Source: Methyloversatilis discipulorum (GTDB lineage Bacteria > Pseudomonadota > Gammaproteobacteria > Burkholderiales > Rhodocyclaceae). From it: DNA of 64,000 bases. The DNA lies in assembly GCF_018780585.1 (NCBI RefSeq), contig NZ_JADMJL010000041.1, forward strand, positions 22,494-86,493, written 5' to 3'. Position 1 is the stretch's first letter; each line of letters opens with the position of its first letter. The notes beneath the pieces are model-generated. The model did no database searches and was not told the origin of the DNA. It was given only the letters and a program-made list of their open reading frames with translations. The translations under genes were made by a program, and so were the position numbers. Of this stretch, positions 22,048 to 30,171 are shown one piece after another.

Positions 22048-23058
22048 ATGTGGATACTTGGCATCGAATCGTCGTGTGACGAAACAGGGCTGGCGTTGTA
22101 CCACGACCAGCGGGGTCTGGTCGCGCACGCCGTGCACTCGCAGATCGATCTGCATCAAGCGTATGGCGGCGTGGTGCCGGAGCTGGCGTCGCGCGATCAC
22201 GTGCGGCGCATCGTTCCGCTGTATCGCCAGGTGCTGGCCGAAGCCGGCATTGCCGCCGGCGATATCGACGCCATCGCCTACACGGCGGGGCCGGGGTTGG
22301 CCGGCGCGCTGCTGGTCGGTGCGGCGTTCGCCGAATCGCTTGCATTCTCGCTCGGCAGGCCGGCCATCCCCATTCATCACCTGGAAGGGCATCTGCTGTC
22401 GCCGCTGCTGTCGGCCGACCCACCGACCTATCCCTTCGTCGCCTTGCTGGTGTCCGGCGGCCACACGCAGCTGATGCGGGTGTCGGCGGTCGGCGATTAC
22501 GAAATGCTCGGCGAGACGCTGGACGACGCGGCCGGCGAAGCCTTCGACAAGACGGCCAAGCTGCTCGGCCTGCCCTATCCGGGCGGACCGCACCTGGCGG
22601 CGCTGGCGCAGCAGGGTACGCCGGGGCGTCTGAAGCTGCCGCGGCCCATGCTCGGCAGCGGCGATCTCGATTTCAGCTTCTCCGGGCTGAAGACGGCCGT
22701 ACTGAACGCGGTGAACAAGGGCCTCGACGAGGCCGCACGCGCCGATCTGGCGGCCGAGTTCCAGGAAGCGGTGGTCGATGTGCTGGTCGCCAAGTCGCTG
22801 GCTGCGCTGCGGCAGACCCGGCTGAATCAGCTGGTGGTGGCAGGCGGAGTCGGTGCCAACCGGCGTCTGCGCGCGCGGCTCGACGTCGAACTGGCGCAGC
22901 GCAAGGGGCGCGTGTTCTATCCGGAACTGGCACTGTGCACCGACAACGGCGCGATGATCGCCTTCGCCGGCGCGCAGCGGCTGGCAGCGGGCGTGGCAGC
23001 GTCGTCGTCGCAACACGCCATCGCGGTACGGCCGCGCTGGCCGCTCGATACGCTCTGA
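22048..23058 (+). CDS. tsaD: tRNA N6-adenosine threonylcarbamoyltransferase TsaD
   Basis: 336 residues. It begins with the family signature [14 protein letters not shown] and has the metal motif [12 protein letters not shown] plus [12 protein letters not shown] and [13 protein letters not shown] of the ASKHA fold. TsaD transfers threonylcarbamoyl to A37 of ANN-reading tRNAs, together with TsaB and TsaE. An in-frame ATG at 22039 is an alternative start; I prefer 22048 from the family N-terminus. It is divergent from rpsU, the usual arrangement. Confidence 0.96.
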   Translation: MWILGIESSCDETGLALYHDQRGLVAHAVHSQIDLHQAYGGVVPELASRDHVRRIVPLYRQVLAEAGIAAGDIDAIAYTAGPGLAGALLVGAAFAESLAFSLGRPAIPIHHLEGHLLSPLLSADPPTYPFVALLVSGGHTQLMRVSAVGDYEMLGETLDDAAGEAFDKTAKLLGLPYPGGPHLAALAQQGTPGRLKLPRPMLGSGDLDFSFSGLKTAVLNAVNKGLDEAARADLAAEFQEAVVDVLVAKSLAALRQTRLNQLVVAGGVGANRRLRARLDVELAQRKGRVFYPELALCTDNGAMIAFAGAQRLAAGVAASSSQHAIAVRPRWPLDTL

Positions 23059-23064
23059 GCGGAG

Positions 23065-23682
23065 TCAGCCCGCGTTCTGGGCCTTCTTGCCGCCGATGCG
23101 GCTTTCGGTGCCATTCATCAGCCGGCGGATGTTGTCCGCGTGGCGCCAGATCAGCAGCCCGGACATCGCGGCAAGCGCGCCGCACACGACTGCAGATTGC
23201 GTATACAGCAGGCCGCTGATCGGCGCACTGCACGCGGCAACCAGCGCGGCCAGTGACGAATAACGAGTGAGCAGCGCGACCGCCAGCCAGATGCCCAGCG
23301 CGATCAGTCCCACCGTCGGTTCGGCGGCCAGCATCACGCCGGCTGCGGTCGCCACGCCCTTGCCGCCGCGAAAACCCAGCGTGACCGGGAAGACATGGCC
23401 GACGAAGGCCGCGACGCCTGCCAGCAGCGCGGCGTTGTCGCCCATGCCCAGAGCGCGCACCAGCCATACCGCGACGCAGCCCTTCAGCGCGTCGCCGATC
23501 AGCGTCAGCAGCGCGGCCTTCTTGTTGCCGGAGCGCAGCACGTTGGTTGCGCCCGGGTTGCCTGAACCGTAGGTGCGCGGATCGGCGAGGCCGAACAGCC
23601 TGCTGCTGACGACGGCGAAGGGGATGCAGCCGAGTGCGTAACCGAGGGCGATCGCGATGGCGATGCTGAAAGCTGAATTCAC
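23065..23682 (-). CDS. plsY: Glycerol-3-phosphate acyltransferase PlsY
   Basis: 205 residues with five predicted membrane helices and the family motifs GSGNPGATNVLRSGNKK, GHVFPVTLGFRGGKGVA and a late conserved Asn/Arg segment (WRHADNIRRL). It uses acyl phosphate to acylate glycerol-3-phosphate in the inner membrane. The start is a GTG at 23682 (NSAFSIAIAIALGYALG), chosen because it opens the first helix; no clear ribosome site is visible. Convergent with tsaD (6-base gap) and divergent from folB. Confidence 0.92.
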   Translation of the reverse strand: MNSAFSIAIAIALGYALGCIPFAVVSSRLFGLADPRTYGSGNPGATNVLRSGNKKAALLTLIGDALKGCVAVWLVRALGMGDNAALLAGVAAFVGHVFPVTLGFRGGKGVATAAGVMLAAEPTVGLIALGIWLAVALLTRYSSLAALVAACSAPISGLLYTQSAVVCGALAAMSGLLIWRHADNIRRLMNGTESRIGGKKAQNAG

Positions 23683-23745
23683 GATGGGCGACGGGTCGGA
23701 CGTAGAATCCGGCAATTCTAGTTCGACACGGGCAACTGGGCAGAC

Positions 23746-24105
23746 ATGGACTGTATTTTCATCGAAGGCATGAAGGTGACCGCATCGGTCGGCATCTACG
23801 CGCGCGAGCGTGCGCACACGCAGCAGCTGGAGATAAGCATGACCTTCGGCGTGCCCGACGCCGCGGCTCAGAACGACGACATCAACGACACGATCGACTA
23901 CGCCGAAGTGGTCAATCGCATCCGCGCCGAACTGGCGCAGCGCCATTTCAATCTGCTCGAAACGCTGGGCGAGTTCGTCATCAACATGATGCTGAACGAC
24001 TTCCGCGCGTCATGGGTCCGGATTTCGATCGCCAAGACCGGCATCATGAAGGACGTGCGTCAGGTCGGCGTGACGATAGAGAGGGGGCGTTCGCCGACAG
24101 CCTGA
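23746..24105 (+). CDS. folB: Dihydroneopterin aldolase FolB
   Basis: 119 residues, family length. MDCIFIEGMKVTASVGIYARER, the catalytic/pterin-site Glu in NLLETLGEFV and the late Lys in SIAKTGIMKDVRQVGV are present. It cleaves dihydroneopterin to hydroxymethyl-dihydropterin in folate synthesis. A TAGAAT -10-like box lies at 23705-23710. Its last 62 bases overlap the end of the opposite-strand ogt gene. Confidence 0.92.
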   Translation: MDCIFIEGMKVTASVGIYARERAHTQQLEISMTFGVPDAAAQNDDINDTIDYAEVVNRIRAELAQRHFNLLETLGEFVINMMLNDFRASWVRISIAKTGIMKDVRQVGVTIERGRSPTA

Positions 24106-24595
24106 ATTCGCGCGTCGCGGCCTCGTGCGCCAGCAGCCAGCGCTTGATGCCGGGCAGAAAGCCCTGCGTTGCGTGCGCGAAGCCGCCCAGTGCGCCACCC
24201 GCCCCGACGATGCGATGGCAGGGAATCACCACCGGTAGTGGGTTGGCGCCGCAGGCCGCGCCGACGGCACGCGGCGCGGAGCCGATGCGACGCGCTACTT
24301 CGCCATAGGTCAGCGTGTCGCCGACCGCTATCTGCTGCATCACCGCCCACACCGCGTTCTGGTGTGCGCTGCCGCCGGGAGCCAGCGGCAGATCGAAGCG
24401 GTGCCGGGCATCGCGCAGGTAGGCGTCGATCTGGCGTGTGGCTTCGGCCGCCAGTAGCGTGCGCGCCGCTTGCGGCGACCGCGGCGGCAGGAACTCGATC
24501 AGCGTGAGCGCATCGTCCGCGGTGCGGATGCCCAGTGCGAAGCCGGGCGCCACGATCACAGCGTCCCAGTCGGGCGCGCCGGAGTCCTTCATCAT
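24044..24595 (-). CDS. ogt: Methylated-DNA-[protein]-cysteine S-methyltransferase
   Basis: 183 residues. The catalytic motif VVIPCHRIVGAGGALGGFA is complete, with the DNA-binding helix-turn-helix before it (TLTYGEVARRIGSAPRAVG) and the family ending LPGIKRWLLAHE. It repairs O6-alkylguanine by moving the alkyl group to its own cysteine. The start overlaps the stop of the upstream chalcone-isomerase-like gene (ATGATGA). About 20 residues beyond the normal family end run antisense into folB. Confidence 0.92.
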   Translation of the reverse strand: MMKDSGAPDWDAVIVAPGFALGIRTADDALTLIEFLPPRSPQAARTLLAAEATRQIDAYLRDARHRFDLPLAPGGSAHQNAVWAVMQQIAVGDTLTYGEVARRIGSAPRAVGAACGANPLPVVIPCHRIVGAGGALGGFAHATQGFLPGIKRWLLAHEAATREFRLSANAPSLSSRRPDARPS

Positions 24596-25173
24596 TGCGC
24601 TTGCCTGCCCCCGAGCAACTGCTGCTTCAGGTCGTCCTGGGTCGGCTTTGGGCCGATCCAGATGGCGAGCAGTGCGCGGTAGAAATCGTCGCCCTCGACC
24701 GTCTTGCTCACCTCCTTGCCGTCGATCACGGCGCGGGTGCCGCGACCGGGCAGCCATTCGAGGCCGATTCGGCTGCCCTTCTTCACCTCCTGCACCGCCA
24801 TCAGATCGTCGACGAAAGCGCGGATGCGCGGCTGCATCGCCTCGAATTCCGCCGGCGGCAAGTTCTTCTTCATGCCTTTGACCAGCGGTTCGGTGAACTG
24901 CGTTGCGGAAAAGCTCATCAGCGGCACGATCTCGATACGCTTCGGGCCTGCCGCGGCCATTGCCGCGTCCAGGCTGTCGGCCGGCGCGCCGAGGTAGAGG
25001 GCGACGGTGTAGGCCTTGATGATGAAGCGCGTGCGCACGCCAGCGCCGTTCAGCTGAAGCGTCGAATCGGACAGGCGTGTCGTCGGATCGAAACGCGTGC
25101 CTTCGACTTCGATGGCCGTGACGACCGAAGACAGCATCAACATCGACACGAAACACAATGCGCGCAGATTCAT
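24592..25173 (-). CDS. Periplasmic chalcone-isomerase-like protein
   Basis: 193 residues: signal peptide (about 1-19, ALCFVSMLMLSSVVTA) and one chalcone-isomerase-like domain (LNGAGVRTRFIIKAYTVALYL, FSATQFTEPLVKGMKKNL, DFYRALLAIWIGPKP). Bacterial members have no proven flavonoid role; some relatives bind fatty acids. I chose the ATG at 25173 (MNLRAL) because it begins the signal peptide. Co-translated with ogt downstream. Confidence 0.85.
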   Translation of the reverse strand: MNLRALCFVSMLMLSSVVTAIEVEGTRFDPTTRLSDSTLQLNGAGVRTRFIIKAYTVALYLGAPADSLDAAMAAAGPKRIEIVPLMSFSATQFTEPLVKGMKKNLPPAEFEAMQPRIRAFVDDLMAVQEVKKGSRIGLEWLPGRGTRAVIDGKEVSKTVEGDDFYRALLAIWIGPKPTQDDLKQQLLGGRQAQ

Positions 25174-25266
25174 GGGGACTCCGTCGGGTTCGGGTCTCGA
25201 ATTATCCGGCGGACGGGCACTGATCGTGCTCGCAAGATGTGAGAAATGACGGCCTGCTTCAGGAAT

Positions 25267-25283
25267 CAACCTTAATAAGGTTG
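25267..25283. promoter_or_regulatory. 17-bp perfect palindrome upstream of the Slam-like gene
   Basis: CAACCTTAATAAGGTTG is a perfect inverted repeat around one central base, set in an AT-rich stretch 90 bases before the start codon. It is a candidate operator; the regulator is unknown. A second inverted repeat, GTTGTCG (25342-25348) with CGACAAC (25355-25361), lies just before the ribosome site. Confidence 0.45.
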
Positions 25284-25372
25284 TGCAAGCTATTGTTTTT
25301 CAATCAATGAAATGCAATCATCCGGCCATTGAGGTCAGTCAGTTGTCGGTCACGCGACAACGAGGAGGGCGC

Positions 25373-26701
25373 ATGCGCGCACAAAAAAGAACACATCCGC
25401 TGCTGTTTGCACTGCTGCTGGGCACATCGGTCGCCACGCATGCTCAATCGTTGACCGAACAGGCGGCCGCGCACATCGAAGCCGGTCGCCATGCTGCGGC
25501 CTACCAGCTACTGTCGCCGCAGGAGTCGGAGCGGGCCGGGGATCCGCAGTTCGATCTATTGCTGGGCATTTCGGCGCTGGAAACCGGGCGGCATACGCTG
25601 GCCGTGTTCGCGCTCGAACGCGTGCTCGCCGTGCAGCCGGACAATGCGCGTGCCCGCGCCGAAATCGGCCGTGCCTATCTGGCGCTCGGCGAATCGGTCG
25701 GCGCCCGGCGTGAGCTGGAGACGGTGCGCAATCAGAACGTACCGCCGGAGGTGGCCCGTGCCATCGATCGACTGCTGTCGGCCATCGACCGCGCGCCGGA
25801 CGCAGGCAAGCCGTCTTTCGCCGGTTTCGTCGAAGCGGCGGTCGGACGTGACACCAACGTGAACAGCGCCACCTCGCAGAACGCGGTCGCGGTACCCGGC
25901 CTCGGCGCCTTCCTGCTCGACCCCGCCAGCCAGAGTCGCGACGCATGGTTCAGTGCGCTGTCCGGCGGTATCACTGCGCGCGTGCCGCTGAACCGCGAAT
26001 GGGCCTTCCTCGCCGGCGCCACCGGCGCGGCGCGCTTCAATGGCGGCGAGTCGCGCTTCGACACGACCGCACTGGACGGCAATGCCGGCGTGTCGTGGTC
26101 GCGCGGCGCGAACCGGATCACCGCAGCGCTGCAGCTGGGCATGTTCGAGGTCGATGACGACAAGTTGCGCGACTACACCGGTGGCTCGCTGCAATGGCAG
26201 CACACGCACGACGCGCGCAACCAGACCACCGTGTTCGCCCAGCAGAGCCGGCTGCGTTACGAAGGCACGAACGACGTGCGCGACGTCAATCGCAACATCT
26301 ATGGCGTCGGCCACGCGCTGGTGCTGCCGAACGACCGCACCATGCTGTTCGGCAGTTTCTACCTCGGCGCCGAAACCGGCCGCAACGATCTGCCCTCGGG
26401 CGTGAACATCGCTGCCAACGACGTGATCGGCTTCCGCGTCGGCGCCCAGCACACGCTGGACGAGCGCTGGATGCTGTTCGGCGCGCTGGCGCACGAGGCG
26501 CGCGAGTACAAGAATGTCGACCCGATCTTCGCCCGCGTGCGCGACGACAATCTGACTTCGCTGTCGCTGGGCGCGAGCTATGCCTTCGCCAAGCAGTGGC
26601 TGCTCACGCCGTCGGTGTCACTGGTGCGCAATGACTCCAGCATCAATCTCAACGAATACCGTCGCGGCGTCGCCCAGTTCGCCGTGCGTCGTACGTTCTA
26701 G
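25373..26701 (+). CDS. Slam-like outer-membrane protein: TPR domain plus DUF560-type beta-barrel
   Basis: 442 residues. Signal peptide (about 1-24, ending THAQS), a periplasmic TPR region (about 25-130; AGRHAAAYQLLSPQE, VLAVQPDNARARAEIGRAYL), then a beta-barrel (about 145-442) that opens with GFVEAAVGRDTNVNSATS, resembling the D-[ST]-N-V-N signature of surface lipoprotein assembly modulators, and ends in RRTF with the terminal Phe of outer-membrane proteins. Slam proteins (type XI secretion) move cargo across the outer membrane. The ATG at 25373 has a GAGGAGGG ribosome site. The FecR-domain protein 9 bases downstream is the likely cargo or partner. Confidence 0.75.
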   Translation: MRAQKRTHPLLFALLLGTSVATHAQSLTEQAAAHIEAGRHAAAYQLLSPQESERAGDPQFDLLLGISALETGRHTLAVFALERVLAVQPDNARARAEIGRAYLALGESVGARRELETVRNQNVPPEVARAIDRLLSAIDRAPDAGKPSFAGFVEAAVGRDTNVNSATSQNAVAVPGLGAFLLDPASQSRDAWFSALSGGITARVPLNREWAFLAGATGAARFNGGESRFDTTALDGNAGVSWSRGANRITAALQLGMFEVDDDKLRDYTGGSLQWQHTHDARNQTTVFAQQSRLRYEGTNDVRDVNRNIYGVGHALVLPNDRTMLFGSFYLGAETGRNDLPSGVNIAANDVIGFRVGAQHTLDERWMLFGALAHEAREYKNVDPIFARVRDDNLTSLSLGASYAFAKQWLLTPSVSLVRNDSSINLNEYRRGVAQFAVRRTF

Positions 26702-26710
26702 GAGAGCGCC

Positions 26711-28108
26711 ATGGCGAAACCCTTCACTCCCGCACGCCTGACGCTCGCAATCGCACTGGCGTTTCCGCTGCATGCGCTGGCCGATAACGCGGCGCGTGTC
26801 GAATTCACGTCGGGTGACGTGCGCGCACTGGCGGCTGACGGCAGCAGCCGCGTGCTGGCGCGCGGCGCTCAGGTGGGCAGCGGCGACACCGTCGACACCG
26901 GCAGCGGACGCGCCCAGATGCGCTTCACCGATGGCTCGCTGGTGTCGCTTCAGCCGCAGACCCAGTTCCGCATCGACCAGTACGCGTTCGCTGGCAAGCC
27001 GACCGAGGACCGTGGCTTCTTCAGCCTGATCAAGGGCGGCCTGCGCACCATCACCGGTCTGGTCGGCAAGGGCAACCGCAGCAATTACAAGCTCACCACT
27101 TCAGTTGCAACCATCGGCATCCGCGGCACCGAGTTTTCCGTCGTCTACGGCAACAGCATCAACGTGACGACCGGCGATGGCGCGGTCGATGTCTGCAATG
27201 GAGGCGGCTGCCTTACGGTGTCCGACGGGCAGAGCGCCTATGTCGCCGACCAGAGCACGCCGCCGGTCATCACCGAAGTGAAGACTGATCTGCCGCCCCC
27301 GCCGCCGTCGAACAGCGGCAACCTGACGCCGCCGCAGGGCGACGACACCTTCCTGGTGTCGGAGAATCGCAGTGAGGGCGGTGGGTTGGATGTGCTGGAC
27401 GGCTATGCGGGCGGCAGTCTGCAGTCCGGTGACGGTTATTACGTTTATGGCCAGTACGTCGATCAGTACGGCGGCTATGGCGGCTTGGTGATGCTGGATT
27501 CGGCGACCGCGTCCTTCGAGGGCAGCACGTTGGTCTCGGCGTCGAATTCGAACGGTGACATCCAGGCGTCTTCGGTTGCCGAAGCACATCAGGACGGCAT
27601 CATCGGCTGGGGGCGCTGGACCAGCGGCTCGTGTTCTGGCGAATTCGACTGCGCTGGCGACACGCTGCTCGACGTGCATTACATCGCTGGCAAGCCGACG
27701 CCGGATCTGGCCGCGCTGGGCGGTGCCAGCGGCACCTATGCGCTGAGCGGCTACACCACGCCGACCACGTCCGGCGGTGCGAGTGGCGGCTCGGTGAGCG
27801 GGTCCATGACCGCCGATTTCTCGGCCTACACGCTCAGCGTCGGCATGAACGTGACCGTCAGCGCCACCACCTTCGGGCTGACCGGGTCCGGCAGCATCAA
27901 CAGCGGCACCGCGGCGTTCTCGGGTTCGTTCTCGAACTGCAGCGGATGTTCGTTCAGCCCGCCGAGCGGCAGTTTCCATGGCTTCTTCGCCGGCGCAGGG
28001 GCCGAGCGCGCGGGCATGGTCTACACCTTCGACAGCGGCATTGGCGGCATCAACAAGGTCAGCGGCGCGGCGGTGTTCACGCAGACTTCGCTCGGTCTGG
28101 GCAACTGA
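26711..28108 (+). CDS. Exported FecR-domain protein with C-terminal TbpB-like beta-barrel
   Basis: 465 residues. Cleavable signal peptide (about 1-24, AFPLHALAD, no lipobox Cys), FecR domain (about 50-160; GDTVDTGSGRAQMRFTDGSL, TIGIRGTEFSVVYG), a PPPPP linker near 195, and a Gly/Ser/Thr-rich beta domain (about 200-465) ending in GSFHGFFAGAGAERAG and SGAAVFTQ. That ending resembles the small barrels of TbpB-like Slam cargo (GxF.G..AEE.GG.....GVF pattern). This is not the inner-membrane FecR anti-sigma protein. Co-transcribed with the Slam-like gene 9 bases upstream. Ligand unknown. Confidence 0.7.
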   Translation: MAKPFTPARLTLAIALAFPLHALADNAARVEFTSGDVRALAADGSSRVLARGAQVGSGDTVDTGSGRAQMRFTDGSLVSLQPQTQFRIDQYAFAGKPTEDRGFFSLIKGGLRTITGLVGKGNRSNYKLTTSVATIGIRGTEFSVVYGNSINVTTGDGAVDVCNGGGCLTVSDGQSAYVADQSTPPVITEVKTDLPPPPPSNSGNLTPPQGDDTFLVSENRSEGGGLDVLDGYAGGSLQSGDGYYVYGQYVDQYGGYGGLVMLDSATASFEGSTLVSASNSNGDIQASSVAEAHQDGIIGWGRWTSGSCSGEFDCAGDTLLDVHYIAGKPTPDLAALGGASGTYALSGYTTPTTSGGASGGSVSGSMTADFSAYTLSVGMNVTVSATTFGLTGSGSINSGTAAFSGSFSNCSGCSFSPPSGSFHGFFAGAGAERAGMVYTFDSGIGGINKVSGAAVFTQTSLGLGN

Positions 28109-28151
28109 CGGGCGCGTCATCCGGCCGCTCCGGCGTCCGGACGCGCGCCGC

Positions 28152-28748
28152 TCAGAGTGATCCGGCGAAGCTGCGGATACCGGTCAGCAGCATTTCGACG
28201 GCGACCGCGCACAGCAGCAGACCCATCAGTCGCTCAAGCGCGGAGGTTCCGCGCTCACCCAGCCGGCGGATCAGCGGCCCTGCCGCCAGCAGTACGCAGG
28301 CGGTGACCGCCATGGCAGCGCTCATCGCGCCGGTCCAGGTCCAGAAGCGGTCCGGCTCGCGCGACACCAGCAGCATCACCATGGCCATCGCAGACGGCCC
28401 GGCGATCAGCGGAATCGCCAGTGGCACGACGAAGGGCTCGCCGCCGGCCCACTCGCCGAACACGCCGGCCGGCTGCGGAAAGATCATGCGCAGTGCGATC
28501 AGGAACAGCAGTACGCCGCCGGCAATGCCGAGCGAGGTCTGCGACAGCTGCAGGATCCTCATCACCGATTCGCCGGCCCACATGAAGGCTAGCAGCGCCA
28601 GCCAGGCGAAGAAGCACTCCCTCAGCACGACACGCTGACGCCGCGCCTTCGGTACGTCCTTCAGCAGCACGGTCATGACCGGTGCGTTGCCGAACGGATC
28701 GAACAGCAGCAGGAGCAGGATGCTGGCGGAGAGGAAGCTGTCGGACAA
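28152..28748 (-). CDS. marC: MarC-family integral membrane protein
   Basis: 198 residues with six predicted membrane helices; LLLLFDPFGNAPVMTVLL at the start and VPLAIPLIAGPSAMAMVML in the middle are family hallmarks. Despite the name, MarC is not involved in multiple antibiotic resistance; its function is unknown. The only in-frame start is a TTG at 28748, because a TAA stop lies six bases upstream. There is no ribosome site: the upstream sequence is a 7-bp tandem repeat. Confidence 0.88.
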   Translation of the reverse strand: MSDSFLSASILLLLLFDPFGNAPVMTVLLKDVPKARRQRVVLRECFFAWLALLAFMWAGESVMRILQLSQTSLGIAGGVLLFLIALRMIFPQPAGVFGEWAGGEPFVVPLAIPLIAGPSAMAMVMLLVSREPDRFWTWTGAMSAAMAVTACVLLAAGPLIRRLGERGTSALERLMGLLLCAVAVEMLLTGIRSFAGSL

Positions 28749-28752
28749 TGCT

Positions 28753-28787
28753 TAGGGGCTAGGGGCTAGGGGCTAGGGGCTAGGGGT
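28753..28787. repeat. 7-bp tandem repeat, five copies
   Basis: Four copies of TAGGGGC and one TAGGGGT run head to tail, ending 5 bases before the marC TTG start. Repeats of this kind can change copy number by strand slippage. Confidence 0.95.
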
Positions 28788-28812
28788 GACGGGACGGCGT
28801 GCCGTCCCGTCA
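28787..28812 (-). terminator. 12-bp-stem hairpin downstream of proA
   Basis: TGACGGGACGGC (28787-28798), GT, GCCGTCCCGTCA (28801-28812) is a perfect inverted repeat 6 bases after the proA stop. No T-tract follows on either strand. Confidence 0.55.
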
Positions 28813-28818
28813 GCGTGT

Positions 28819-30075
28819 TCAGCTACGCACGTGGCCGTCGCCGAGCACCACCCACTTCTGACTGGTCAGCCCATCCAGACCGACCGGGCCGCGGGCGTGG
28901 ATCTTGTCCGTCGAGATGCCGATCTCCGCACCCAGCCCGTACTCGAAGCCGTCGGCGAAGCGGGTCGAGGCATTGATCATGACCGACGCCGAATCGACCT
29001 CGCGGATGAAGCGCATCGCCCGCGTGTGGTTCTCGGTCACGATGGCGTCCGTGTGCTGCGAACTCCAGCGGTTGATGTGGTCGATCGCGTCGTCCAGCGA
29101 ATCGACGATGCGCACCGCGAGGATGGGGGCGAGGTATTCGGTCGCCCAGTCCTCGTCGGTCGCCGCCTTCATCGCCGGCACCAGCGCGCGCGCGCGCTCG
29201 CAGCCGCGCAGTTCGACGCCCTTGCCGAGGTAGATGTCGGCCAGTCGGCCAAGCACGCGCGGTGCCGCAGCGACATGCACCAGCAGCGTTTCCATCGTGT
29301 TGCAGGTGCCGTAGCGATGGGTCTTTGCGTTGTCGGCGATGCGCACCGCCTTGTCGTCGTCGGCGAATTCGTCGATATAGACGTGACAGTTGCCGTCCAG
29401 GTGCTTGATCACCGGCACCTTGGCTTCACGCGAAATGCGTTCGATCAGGCCCTTGCCGCCGCGCGGCACGATCACGTCGACGAACTGCGGCATCGTGATC
29501 AGCGCGCCGACCGCGGCGCGGTCGGTGGTGTCCACCACCTGTACCGCAGTGTCCGGCAGACCCGCGGCAACCAGCCCTTCGCGCACGCAGGCGGCGACTG
29601 CCTGATTGCAGCGCGCGGCTTCGGAGCCGCCGCGCAGGATGGCGGCGTTGCCGCTCTTCAGGCACAGGGCCGCTGCGTCGGCCGTCACGTTCGGCCGCGC
29701 TTCGTAGATGATGCCGATCACGCCCAGCGGTACCCGCATCTTGCCCACCGTGATGCCGGTGGGGCGGCGCTTGAAGTCGGTCATTTCGCCGACCGGGTCG
29801 GGCAGCGCGGCGACCTGTTCCAGGCCTTGCGCCATCGCCTCGACGCCCTTGGCGGTCAGCGTGAGCCGGTCGATCATCGCCGCGTCCAGGCCATTGGCGC
29901 GTGCCGCGTCGACGTCGGCCGCGTTGGCTTCGAGCAGCTGCGGTGCACGCTCGCGTAGCAGGGCGGCGATGCGGATCAGCGCGTCGTTCTTGGCGGCGGT
30001 GGATGCCTGCGACACGATGCGCGAGGCGGCGCGGGCCTGGCGGCCCAGCGTGTTCATGTAGTCCTGGATGTCCAT
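28819..30075 (-). CDS. proA: Gamma-glutamyl phosphate reductase ProA
   Basis: 418 residues, an aldehyde-dehydrogenase-fold enzyme. The catalytic Cys is in [12 protein letters not shown], with VPRGGKGLI and [19 protein letters not shown] as further family blocks. It reduces glutamyl-5-phosphate to the semialdehyde in proline synthesis. The ATG at 30075 ([15 protein letters not shown]) is the family N-terminus; an in-frame ATG at 30129 is not supported. proB is not adjacent. Follows holA by about 100 bases on the same strand. Confidence 0.97.
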   Translation of the reverse strand: MDIQDYMNTLGRQARAASRIVSQASTAAKNDALIRIAALLRERAPQLLEANAADVDAARANGLDAAMIDRLTLTAKGVEAMAQGLEQVAALPDPVGEMTDFKRRPTGITVGKMRVPLGVIGIIYEARPNVTADAAALCLKSGNAAILRGGSEAARCNQAVAACVREGLVAAGLPDTAVQVVDTTDRAAVGALITMPQFVDVIVPRGGKGLIERISREAKVPVIKHLDGNCHVYIDEFADDDKAVRIADNAKTHRYGTCNTMETLLVHVAAAPRVLGRLADIYLGKGVELRGCERARALVPAMKAATDEDWATEYLAPILAVRIVDSLDDAIDHINRWSSQHTDAIVTENHTRAMRFIREVDSASVMINASTRFADGFEYGLGAEIGISTDKIHARGPVGLDGLTSQKWVVLGDGHVRS

Positions 30076-30171
30076 CTTGATTCCCGAAATGCTCAGACCG
30101 CGCACCTTATGAAAACGGCGGCCAAACACGGATGAAAGCAGAAAGCGCGGCGACTTGCCAGTCGGCCACGC

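Noticed and set aside
21919..23016. Extension of the rpsU frame upstream to a 436-codon protein
   Set aside because: The extension is antisense to tsaD; S21 starts at 21918 with its normal N-terminus.
26711..28108. FecR-domain gene as a classical iron-signalling FecR
   Set aside because: It has a cleavable signal peptide, no cytoplasmic anti-sigma segment, and no sigma-factor gene beside it.
28753..28787. Tandem 7-mers as a CRISPR or telomere-like array
   Set aside because: Units are contiguous with no spacers and only five copies; a simple sequence repeat explains them. No CRISPR array was seen anywhere in the window.
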